Positions 8,012-15,396 of a stretch of DNA of 64,000 bases are shown one piece after another. The translations under genes and the position numbers were made by a program. The first letter of the stretch is position 1, and each line of letters begins with the position of its first letter. The DNA comes from Planotetraspora phitsanulokensis (GTDB lineage Bacteria; Actinomycetota; Actinomycetes; Streptosporangiales; Streptosporangiaceae): contig NZ_BOOP01000036.1 in the NCBI RefSeq assembly GCF_016863295.1, positions 80,932 through 144,931 of the forward strand, given 5' to 3'. A model generated the notes under the pieces. It was not told the origin of the DNA. It searched no databases and saw nothing but the letters and a program-made list of their open reading frames with translations.

Positions 8012-9175
8012 ATGGGCTGGTTCAGCCGGACCTTCACGTTCGGCGCGATGGACGCGAGGTCGGCCCGGTGGCGACGGTTGATCGGTGTCATGTTCGGCCT
8101 CGTCTACCTCTGTTACCCGGTGGTCGACATCGTCGGCGGCAAGGTGCCGTGGGATCAGGCCCGCTGGCAGATCGTCGCGCTGGTGTCCTTCGTGGCGACC
8201 TACGTGACGACGGTGCTGACCGCGTCCGACGACGAGGAGGAGCGCAACCCGATCACTCTGCCCCTCCTCGGCGTCCTCGTACTGATGGCCGCCGCCTACC
8301 CGCTCTTCTTCGGACCGGGCTGGCTCGCGCTTCCGATCTACGTGACCGTCGTCTTCGCCATGGGCCTGCCTCCGCGCGCCGCCCTGCCCGCCGTCGGCGG
8401 CATGGTGGCCATCGTGATCGTGGACGGCCTGATCAAGAAGGCCGACGGAGGCACGCTGTCACTGCTCGTGATGGAGGTGCTGACGCTCGGCCTGCTGTTC
8501 ATGGGAGTGCGCAACACCAGGGTGCTCGTCGTCCAGGTCCGGCAGGCGCAGAGCGAGGTCGCCAGGCTGGCGGCCACCGAGGAGCGCCTGCGGATCGCCC
8601 GCGACCTGCACGACCTGCTCGGCCACAGCCTGTCCCTCATCGTGCTGAAGAGCGAGCTCGCCCGCAGGCTCGCCGAGCAGGGCTCCGACCGGGCGGCCGG
8701 GGAGATGGCCGACATCGAGTCCGTGGCCAGGCAGGCGCTGGTCGAGGTGCGCGAGGCCGTCACCGGATACCGGCAGCGCTGCTTCTCCGAGGAGATCGAC
8801 GGCGCCAGGTCCGCGCTGGCCTCGGCGGGAGTCGAGCTGACGGTGCGGACGTCGGGCACCCCGCTGCCCGACCCCCTCGACGGACTGTTCGGCTGGGCCG
8901 TCCGCGAGGCGGTGACGAACGTCGTACGGCACGCCCGCGCGACCCGCTGCGAGATCACCCTGACGTACGGCGAGGCCGGCGCGCTGCTGGAGGTCGCCGA
9001 CAACGGCGTCTCCGGGCCGTACCAGCCCGGCAGCGGCCTGACGGGCCTGACCGAGCGGGTGGGCGCGGCCGGCGGCTCCGTCGAGGTGGACCCGTCCGCC
9101 GCGGGATTCCGCGTGCGGGTCGTCGTGCCACGCCAGCCGGCGAAGCCGGGGGCCGACCGGCCCGTCGCCGTCTGA
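8012..9175 (+). CDS. DesK/NarX-type sensor histidine kinase
   Basis: A 387-residue membrane sensor kinase. The N-terminal 170 residues contain about five hydrophobic helices and little extracellular loop, as in DesK-type or intramembrane-sensing kinases. The HisKA_3 dimerisation helix carries RIARDLHDLLGHSL with the phospho-acceptor H200. The HATPase domain shows REAVTNVVRHARA (N box), VADNG (G1) and GSGLTGLTERV (G2). The ATG at 8012 follows GGAGG by 7 bases; the GTG at 7985 has no such site. It should phosphorylate the regulator encoded 16 bases downstream and probably senses the transporter substrate or membrane state. Confidence 0.93.
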   Translation: MGWFSRTFTFGAMDARSARWRRLIGVMFGLVYLCYPVVDIVGGKVPWDQARWQIVALVSFVATYVTTVLTASDDEEERNPITLPLLGVLVLMAAAYPLFFGPGWLALPIYVTVVFAMGLPPRAALPAVGGMVAIVIVDGLIKKADGGTLSLLVMEVLTLGLLFMGVRNTRVLVVQVRQAQSEVARLAATEERLRIARDLHDLLGHSLSLIVLKSELARRLAEQGSDRAAGEMADIESVARQALVEVREAVTGYRQRCFSEEIDGARSALASAGVELTVRTSGTPLPDPLDGLFGWAVREAVTNVVRHARATRCEITLTYGEAGALLEVADNGVSGPYQPGSGLTGLTERVGAAGGSVEVDPSAAGFRVRVVVPRQPAKPGADRPVAV

Positions 9176-9179
9176 GCGA

Positions 9180-9185
9180 TAGGTT
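9180..9185 (+). promoter_or_regulatory. -10 box TAGGTT before the response regulator
   Basis: TAGGTT ends 6 bases before the GTG at 9192. This suggests an internal promoter giving a leaderless transcript for the response regulator alone, besides read-through from the operon. Confidence 0.4.
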
Positions 9186-9191
9186 GGGCAC

Positions 9192-9797
9192 GTGATCCGC
9201 GTGATACTGGCGGAGGACCAGACCATGATCCGGGGGGCGCTCGCCTCCCTGCTGAGCCTCGAGCCCGACATCGAAGTGGTCGGGGAGGCCGCGACCGGCG
9301 ACGAGGCCGTCGCGGTGGCCGCGGTCACGAGGCCCGACGTGGCGCTGCTCGACATCGAGATGCCCGGCAAGGACGGCATCACCGCCGCGGGGGAGATCTG
9401 CCGCGAGGTCCCCGAGTGCCACGTGATGATCCTCACCACGTTCGCCCGGCCGGGCTACCTGCGCCGCGCCATGGAAGCGGGCGCGTCGGCGTTCCTCGTC
9501 AAGGACAGTCCCGCGCGCGAGCTGGCCGCCGCCATCAGACGTGTCCTGTCCGGCGAGCGCGTGATCGATCCCGGCCTGGCCGCCGCCGCGCTCAGCGCGG
9601 GCCCGAATCCGCTGTCACCGCGTGAGCGGGAGGTCCTGAGCGCCGCCGTCGACGGCTCGACGATCAACGACATCGCCGCGCGGCTGCACCTGTCCGAGGG
9701 GACGGTCCGCAACTATCTGTCGTCGGCGATCCAGAAGACGTCGGCCCGCAACCGGATCGAGGCGGTGCAGAAGGCCCAGGACCAGGGCTGGCTCTGA
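9192..9797 (+). CDS. NarL/LuxR-type response regulator
   Basis: A 201-residue regulator. The receiver domain (1-120) has the acidic pair ED at 8-9, phospho-acceptor D54 (ALLDIEMPG) and the conserved Lys in LVKDS. The LuxR-type helix-turn-helix spans about 138-195 (LSPREREVLSAAVDG, SEGTVRNYLSSAIQK). It is the cognate partner of the kinase immediately upstream and probably controls the ABC operon. It is clearly paralogous to the RamR-like regulator at 28367, sharing the GERVxDPxLAAAAL linker and the TVRNYLS recognition helix. It is convergent with the EAL-CBS gene. Confidence 0.94.
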   Translation: MIRVILAEDQTMIRGALASLLSLEPDIEVVGEAATGDEAVAVAAVTRPDVALLDIEMPGKDGITAAGEICREVPECHVMILTTFARPGYLRRAMEAGASAFLVKDSPARELAAAIRRVLSGERVIDPGLAAAALSAGPNPLSPREREVLSAAVDGSTINDIAARLHLSEGTVRNYLSSAIQKTSARNRIEAVQKAQDQGWL

Positions 9798-9857
9798 CCT
9801 CAGGCCCGGCTCTGACCTTTCCGCCCCGCCTCGGCGGCGGACCCTCAGCGGCGGACC

Positions 9858-11327
9858 TCAGCGGCCCGTCTGCGCGTCGGCGACGTGGCGGATCAGGTCG
9901 CCGACCCTGACGATGCCCATGCACCTGCCTACCTCGTCCACGACCACGAGGTCGTCGTAGACCCGGGCGTTGTCACGACCCGCCACCTGCATGGCCGCTA
10001 TCGCGGGTGTGGTCTTCGGCACCACCTTGGCCGCGTCGGCCAGACGGTGGGCCGGCTTCCTGGCGTGCAGGGCGTGGCCGTACGCGCCGGCCATGAACAG
10101 CAGGAAGCGGCTGCGGTCGATGCTGCCCTGCGGCCGCTGGTACTCGTCGACGAGGATGATGCTCGTGATGGAGGGCTCCGAGCTGAGCGCGGCCATCACG
10201 TCCTCGGCCGTGGACTCCATGGGAAGGGTCACGGCGGGGAGCAGGAACTCCTGGACCCGCGGGCCCAGCATCGCGGCGGACGGCGTCGTCTCCGGGAGCG
10301 GCAGCGGCACGTGGACGCGGCTGTGGCCGAGGGACGGCCGCCAGTCGGAGGGGGCGAGCAGCGGGCCCTGCGCCAGCCGGATGCCCCAGCCGCGCACCGC
10401 GCCCAGCTGGGTCTCGTCGCGTACGCCCGGCGCCAGGACGTGCGCCCCGATGCCCTTGGCGAACGTCACCAGGGCCTCGGCCAGTCCGCTTCGGCGGGGG
10501 TCGCGCGGCCCGCGCTCGACCACGTCCGGCGCGATGAGGATCACGTACGGCGAGGCGTCCGCGACCAGTTCGAGCGGGACGTAGGAGGAGCCGAGACCGC
10601 CGAACGCGATCAGGTAGCCGACGGCCCGCAGGCCTTCGATCCCGGACAGCAGGTAGCGCCGGTCGCCGGGGGAGACGTCTCCCTCGATGACCAGGATCAC
10701 CTCACGGCTGCGGCGGTTGGTCACGCGCAGGGCCTCGTGGAGCGTCGCCAGCCCCGCGGACCCGCCGAGCACGGCGGACACGGGGATGGGCAGCAGGAGG
10801 GGCAGGAGGGCCTCCTCCTGCGCGGCGGCGTGCACGCCGCTGACTGTCGCGGCGACGCCGTCGACGGGACCGCCGATTGTGCTCGCGATCACCTCGACCG
10901 CGATGACGCCGCCGGTGTCGAGGTCGATGATCGGAATGAAGTGCGGTCGGCCCGGGGTGCCGGGGATGTCGAATCCCGGCATCTCGAACCCGTGAGTGGT
11001 CGCCCCGGAGGGACGGCCGGCGGGCGGGGTGTCCCCGCTGGGCGCGGCCGCGCCGTACGGGCGGGACGCCGGGTCCGACGGCGAAGGGCCGGTGCCGTAG
11101 GGACGGGCCCCGGGGTTCGCCGTGGGAGGAGCCGCGCCGTACGGGCGGGACGCCGGGTCGGGTGCGGAAGGGGCCGCGCCGTAGGGACGGCTGGGCGCCG
11201 ACGCGTCCACACCGGGCGTGGGCGCACGGTGGCTTCCGGACGTCGAGGCGTCTGGAGCGGTCTGGGCCTGTGGCATGGCAGGCGGCGCCGCCGAAGTTGA
11301 GGGGACCGACACGTATTGGATTGTCAT
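9858..11327 (-). CDS. Degenerate EAL-domain and CBS-domain protein
   Basis: A 489-residue protein in three parts. Residues 1-110 are a low-complexity region with four RPYG(A/T) repeats and many Pro and Ser. Residues about 125-335 keep the fold pattern of an EAL cyclic-di-GMP phosphodiesterase, but the catalytic residues are lost: EAL is EVI, DDFG is GGLG, KID is IAP, and the AEGVE loop is APGVR. It is therefore unlikely to cleave c-di-GMP and may bind it or a partner. Residues about 345-485 contain a pair of CBS-like motifs (VMAALSSEPSITSIILVDE, YDDLVVVDEVGRCMGIV), which usually bind adenine nucleotides. A nucleotide-responsive scaffold role is inference. The ATG at 11327 has only a weak ribosome site. 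Confidence 0.8.
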   Translation of the reverse strand: MTIQYVSVPSTSAAPPAMPQAQTAPDASTSGSHRAPTPGVDASAPSRPYGAAPSAPDPASRPYGAAPPTANPGARPYGTGPSPSDPASRPYGAAAPSGDTPPAGRPSGATTHGFEMPGFDIPGTPGRPHFIPIIDLDTGGVIAVEVIASTIGGPVDGVAATVSGVHAAAQEEALLPLLLPIPVSAVLGGSAGLATLHEALRVTNRRSREVILVIEGDVSPGDRRYLLSGIEGLRAVGYLIAFGGLGSSYVPLELVADASPYVILIAPDVVERGPRDPRRSGLAEALVTFAKGIGAHVLAPGVRDETQLGAVRGWGIRLAQGPLLAPSDWRPSLGHSRVHVPLPLPETTPSAAMLGPRVQEFLLPAVTLPMESTAEDVMAALSSEPSITSIILVDEYQRPQGSIDRSRFLLFMAGAYGHALHARKPAHRLADAAKVVPKTTPAIAAMQVAGRDNARVYDDLVVVDEVGRCMGIVRVGDLIRHVADAQTGR

Positions 11328-11460
11328 CCTTACTCATCGGTCACATCAGCCACCAGCAGCAGAATTCACCCATATTTCCCCATATGTTGAGATCTTTACT
11401 TGGCGGTGCAACGGAGAGTCGTCGCCCCTGGTGAGGAGCGGCAGACCCCGGTGTGACGGG

Positions 11461-11466
11461 TAATCT
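11461..11466 (+). promoter_or_regulatory. -10 box TAATCT before the acVLRF1 gene
   Basis: TAATCT ends 8 bases before ATG 11475 and no Shine-Dalgarno is present, consistent with a leaderless transcript. The 147-bp divergent gap upstream is AT-rich around 11360-11400. Confidence 0.45.
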
Positions 11467-11474
11467 CTGCTGGC

Positions 11475-12170
11475 ATGACGGCACGGCCGGCCGCGGGCGG
11501 CGGACGATGGGTGACGGTCGCGCCTGAGCGGCTCGCGGGGTGGATCCTGGGCTTCGCGGAGCGCCACGGCGCCGTCGAGGCGACCGCCGGTCCCGCGCTG
11601 GTGCGGTTCGCCGCCGCGGACGGCTCGGCCGCCGAGTGCCACGTCCCCTTCCCGCCTCTCGGCCGCGGTGACGTCCCGGGTGAGGGGAGCAGCCCGGCCG
11701 GTGAAGCGGAGGACGCGGCGGACGTGCTCGTCGCGCACGCCCGGAGGGAGCGCACGGTGGGCGTCCTGCTCGTCCGCCTCGGCGGTTACGCGGCCGGCGT
11801 GTTCGAGGGGGAGCGCCTGGTGACCTCGAAGGTGGGATCGCGGCTCGTCCACGGACGCAGCGCCGCCGGCGGCTGGTCGCAGCAGCGCTTCGCCAGGCGC
11901 AGGGAGAAGCAGTCGTCCGAGGCGCTGGCGGCCGCCGCCGACGTGGCGGCCCGCGTGCTCGTGCCCCGCGCGGACGATCTCGACGCCGTCGTGCTCGGCG
12001 GCGACCGGAGGGCGGTCGACGAGTTGCGCGGGGACAGGCGGCTCGCGCCGCTGTTCGCGCTCGAGGCGGGCTCGTTCTTGGCGGTGCCCGATCCGAAACT
12101 GGCCGTCCTCGAAGGCACGCCCGCGCTGTTCCGCGCGGTGCGGATCCGGGTGCTCGACCCCGAAGGCTGA
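11475..12170 (+). CDS. acVLRF1-type peptidyl-tRNA hydrolase (release-factor-like)
   Basis: A 231-residue protein matching the actinobacterial VLRF1 family, relatives of eukaryotic Vms1/ANKZF1 and eRF1 that release nascent chains from stalled large ribosomal subunits. The signature is visible as GSRLVHGR (121-128) followed by GGWSQQRFARRRE (132-144); the Gln residues in this loop occupy the position of the catalytic glutamine, and the Arg run would contact tRNA or rRNA. The N-terminal region (1-115) is the less conserved part. A likely leaderless promoter precedes it. An ABC-F ATPase, also a ribosome-acting family, follows 150 bases downstream on the same strand. Confidence 0.82.
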   Translation: MTARPAAGGGRWVTVAPERLAGWILGFAERHGAVEATAGPALVRFAAADGSAAECHVPFPPLGRGDVPGEGSSPAGEAEDAADVLVAHARRERTVGVLLVRLGGYAAGVFEGERLVTSKVGSRLVHGRSAAGGWSQQRFARRREKQSSEALAAAADVAARVLVPRADDLDAVVLGGDRRAVDELRGDRRLAPLFALEAGSFLAVPDPKLAVLEGTPALFRAVRIRVLDPEG

Positions 12171-12319
12171 GGTCCCCGTTCCCGGGGCCGGGCCCGGTGC
12201 ACGGTCGGGGTCAGATGCCTACCACGTCCCTGCCCCTACAATGACGGGTATGTGCGCTCCCGACTGATCGACATCCCGCCGATCCTGACCGCATCTTTCC
12301 CGGGAGTGTTCCCCACATC

Positions 12320-13918
12320 ATGATCATCGCAACTGATATCGAACTGCGCGCCGGATCCCGGCTGCTCATCGAAAGCGCATCGTTCCGGGTGAACCCCGGA
12401 GACAAGATCGGCCTCGTCGGCCGCAACGGCGCGGGCAAGACCACCCTCACCAAGGTGCTCGCCGGCGAGGGCATCCCCGCCGAGGGCTCGGTGACGATCA
12501 GCGGCAGCGTCGGCTACCTGCCGCAGGATCCCCGTGCCGGTGACATCCAGGTGCTCGCCCGCGACCGCATCCTGTCCGCCCGAGGGCTGGACGAGGTGCT
12601 CCGCGAGCTCCGCGAGGCCGAGAAGGGGATGGCGGCCGAGGACACCCGCGTCCGGGACAAGGCGGTGCGCGCCTACGGACGGCTGGAGGACCGCCTGCAC
12701 GTCCTCGGAGGCTACGCCGCCGAGGCGGAGGCGTCGTCGATCGCGTCGAGCCTCGGCCTGCCCGACCGCGTGCTCGGACAGCCTCTGTCGACCCTGTCCG
12801 GAGGGCAGCGCAGGCGGGTCGAGCTGGCCCGCATCCTGTTCAGCGGGGCGGAGACTCTCCTGCTGGACGAGCCCACAAACCACCTCGATGCGGACTCGAT
12901 CGGGTGGCTTCGTGATTTTTTGCGCTCCCACCAGGGCGGCTTGGTCGTCATCAGCCACGATGTCAACCTTCTTGAAGCGACGGTAAACCGCGTCCTGCAC
13001 CTCGACGCCAACCGCTGCGTCATCGACACCTACAACGTCGGCTGGAAGGCCTATCTGGCCCAGCGGGAGACCGACGAGAAGCGCCGCAAGCGGGAGCGGG
13101 CCAACGCGGAGAAGCAGGCGTCCGTGCTGCTTTCGCAGGCCGACCGCATGCGGGCCAAGGCCACCAAGGCCAAGGCGGCGCAGGACATGGAGCGCAGGGC
13201 CAAGCGCATGCTGGCGGGCGTCGAGACCGTGCGGCGCACCGATCGGGTGGCCAAGCTGCGCTTCCCCGAGCCCGCCCCCTGCGGCAAGACCCCGCTGACC
13301 GCGCAGGGCCTGTCCAAGTCGTACGGCTCGCTCGAGGTGTTCACCGACGTCGACGCGGCCGTCGACCGCGGCTCACGGGTCGTCATCCTGGGCCTGAACG
13401 GAGCCGGCAAGACCACGCTGCTGCGCATCCTGGGGGGCATCGAGAAGCCGGACACCGGCGAGGTGCGGCCCGGCCACGGCCTCCGGGTCGGCTACTACGC
13501 GCAGGAGCACGAGACGCTCGACGGGGACCGGACGGTCCTGGAGAACATGCGCTCGGCGGGCCCCGATCTCGCCGATGTCGACCTGCGCAAGGTGCTCGGC
13601 TCGTTCCTGTTCACCGGCGACGACGTGGACAAGCCCGCGGGAGTGTTGTCAGGCGGCGAGAAGACCCGTCTGGCGCTGGCGACGCTGGTGTTGTCGAGCG
13701 CCAACGTGCTGCTCCTCGACGAGCCCACCAACAACCTCGACCCGGCCTCCCGGGAGCAGGTTCTGCAGGCGCTCAGCTCCTTTGTGGGGGCGATCGTGCT
13801 GGTCACGCACGATGAGGGCGCGGTGGAGGCGTTGCACCCGGATCGGGTGATCCTGCTCCCCGATGGCGTGGAAGACGCGTGGAGCGACGAATTTTCCGAT
13901 CTTGTGGCACTTGCCTGA
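12320..13918 (+). CDS. ABC-F family ATPase
   Basis: A 532-residue soluble twin-cassette ATPase with no membrane segments. Cassette 1 has Walker A GRNGAGKTT (about 35-43), signature LSGGQRRR and LLLDEPTNHLD. A charged linker rich in Lys, Arg and Glu (about residues 240-300, KRRKRERANAEKQ) is the P-site tRNA interaction motif of this family. Cassette 2 has GLNGAGKTT, LSGGEKTR and LLLDEPTNNLD. ABC-F proteins bind the ribosomal E site and act as translation factors or antibiotic protection proteins. Nothing here shows a resistance role, so a housekeeping role is the safer reading. A possible -10 (TACAAT, 12237-12242) lies upstream. Confidence 0.93.
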   Translation: MIIATDIELRAGSRLLIESASFRVNPGDKIGLVGRNGAGKTTLTKVLAGEGIPAEGSVTISGSVGYLPQDPRAGDIQVLARDRILSARGLDEVLRELREAEKGMAAEDTRVRDKAVRAYGRLEDRLHVLGGYAAEAEASSIASSLGLPDRVLGQPLSTLSGGQRRRVELARILFSGAETLLLDEPTNHLDADSIGWLRDFLRSHQGGLVVISHDVNLLEATVNRVLHLDANRCVIDTYNVGWKAYLAQRETDEKRRKRERANAEKQASVLLSQADRMRAKATKAKAAQDMERRAKRMLAGVETVRRTDRVAKLRFPEPAPCGKTPLTAQGLSKSYGSLEVFTDVDAAVDRGSRVVILGLNGAGKTTLLRILGGIEKPDTGEVRPGHGLRVGYYAQEHETLDGDRTVLENMRSAGPDLADVDLRKVLGSFLFTGDDVDKPAGVLSGGEKTRLALATLVLSSANVLLLDEPTNNLDPASREQVLQALSSFVGAIVLVTHDEGAVEALHPDRVILLPDGVEDAWSDEFSDLVALA

Positions 13919-14032
13919 TCTTAATTTGAGCGGGTAGGGATCTTTTCCCATGGAGTAGGTAGCCGATCGCGCCGAAATGACTGATCATGGCCTAAGTAAC
14001 GCTGCGGAAGTCTGGCACTACAGGAGGTACTC

Positions 14033-14248
14033 GTGGCTGAGACTCTGAAGAAAGGCACCCGGGTGACCGGAGCCGACCGCGAAAAGCTGGCCGGTGATCT
14101 CAAGAAGCGCTATTCCGCGGGTGAGAGCATCCGCGCCCTGGCCGCTTCGACCGGTCGGTCGTACGGGTTCATCCACCGCATCCTCAGCGAGTCCGGCGTG
14201 ACTCTGCGCGGACGCGGCGGGGCCACCCGAGGCAAGACCAAGCGCTAG
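14033..14248 (+). CDS. Small helix-turn-helix protein conserved in actinobacteria
   Basis: A 71-residue basic protein. Its centre is a single helix-turn-helix of the resolvase/Hin-like type (LKKRYSAGESIRALAASTGRSYGFIHRILS), followed by the short basic tail TLRGRGGATRGKTKR. The GTG start at 14033 is supported by AGGAGG five bases upstream. Such proteins are widespread in actinomycetes and are presumed nucleoid or transcription factors; no target can be named. The upstream 114 bases hold no other gene. Confidence 0.85.
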   Translation: MAETLKKGTRVTGADREKLAGDLKKRYSAGESIRALAASTGRSYGFIHRILSESGVTLRGRGGATRGKTKR

Positions 14249-14438
14249 AGATCCGCCTCACAACGCGCGACCGCAGCCGCTCGTTCCCACAGCCGAAGCG
14301 GACGCGTCCGCTGACCGAATGATGTTCGGTAAGCTCGACGCGGCCGTGGGAGAAGAGGGCGAGCCACGCACGGACGGGACGCCGCACCGGACCGGCCGTG
14401 CGAGGCGAAGCCGCCTCGAGGGGAGCAGGGAACAGGCG

Positions 14439-15341
14439 ATGGCGGAAGCGGATCTTGGGGGGAACAGGGAGCCGGCCCGGACGGAGCACGGCGATCGGGG
14501 CACGGTCCTCGATCCCGGTGACATCGCCGGGGGGAGCGGCTCGCCTGGCACGGAGACGATTTCGGCGGCTGAGCTGGCTGAGATCGGGCTGCGCTTCGAG
14601 GTGGACGGCGAGATCGCGACGATCGTTCTGGACCGGCCCGGCAAGCGGAACGCTCAGACGTCCGCAACGTGGTCGGCACTGGCCCGGATCGGGGAGAACC
14701 TTCCGGGACAGGTGAGAGTCGTCGTGGTCCGAGGTGAGGGGCCGTCCTTCTCGGCAGGGCTCGACCTGAGCATGTTCGCGCCGGGGGGAACCTCCGGACA
14801 GGATTCGCTCGCGACCGTCGCCACACTCGGCGACGACGGGTTCCAGCGGCGGGTCGCGGAATACCAGCGCGGTTTTCTCTGGCTGCGCCGTCCCGACATC
14901 GTGTCCATCGCCGCGGTCCAGGGCCACGCCATCGGTGCGGGCTTCCAGCTGGCCCTGTCGTGCGACCTCAGGATCGTCGCGGACGACGTGAAGTTCTGCA
15001 TGAAGGAACCCGCTCTCGGGCTGGTTCCCGACCTGACGGGCACCAAGCCGCTCGTGGAGCTCGTCGGCGTGCCGCGGGCGATCGAGATCTGCCTGACCGC
15101 GCGCACCGTCGGCGCGGCCGAGGCCGTCCAACTCGGCCTGGCGGAGATGGCCGTGCCCGGGGACGAGCTGGCGCAGGCCGTACAGGATCTGGCGACGGCG
15201 CTGCTGGCGACCGACCGCGCGGCCGCGACGGCGACCAAGCGGCTCCTGCAGGGGGCGTCGGGGCGGACGCTCGAGGAGCAGTCCGCCGCCGAGCGCGCCG
15301 AGCAGTCGGCGCGCGTCAGAGCATTGTTCGCCTCCAGCTGA
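14439..15341 (+). CDS. Enoyl-CoA hydratase/isomerase family protein
   Basis: A crotonase-fold protein of up to 300 residues. The conserved core runs from LRFEVDGEIATIVLDRPGKRNAQ through the oxyanion-hole segments GEGPSFSAGLDLSMF and QGHAIGAGFQLALSCDLRI to the PALGLVPDLTGTKPLVE segment. These enzymes hydrate or isomerise acyl-CoA thioesters. A family catalytic Glu is not obvious at the GAGFQLALSCD position, so the reaction is uncertain. ATG 14439 is preceded by a GGGAGCAGGG ribosome site, but the first 45 residues are low complexity and not conserved, so a later start is possible; the frame is also open back to 14319. An ABC exporter follows 55 bases downstream. Confidence 0.85.
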   Translation: MAEADLGGNREPARTEHGDRGTVLDPGDIAGGSGSPGTETISAAELAEIGLRFEVDGEIATIVLDRPGKRNAQTSATWSALARIGENLPGQVRVVVVRGEGPSFSAGLDLSMFAPGGTSGQDSLATVATLGDDGFQRRVAEYQRGFLWLRRPDIVSIAAVQGHAIGAGFQLALSCDLRIVADDVKFCMKEPALGLVPDLTGTKPLVELVGVPRAIEICLTARTVGAAEAVQLGLAEMAVPGDELAQAVQDLATALLATDRAAATATKRLLQGASGRTLEEQSAAERAEQSARVRALFASS

Positions 15342-15396
15342 TGCGGGAATCGGAGGTGACCTCGCCGGTGCTTCAGCAGCGGGAGGTACGACACAC

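Noticed and set aside
13976..13991. TGATCATG before the small HTH gene as another repeat box
   Set aside because: It differs from the 12-mer at several positions and no second box lies 53 bp away.
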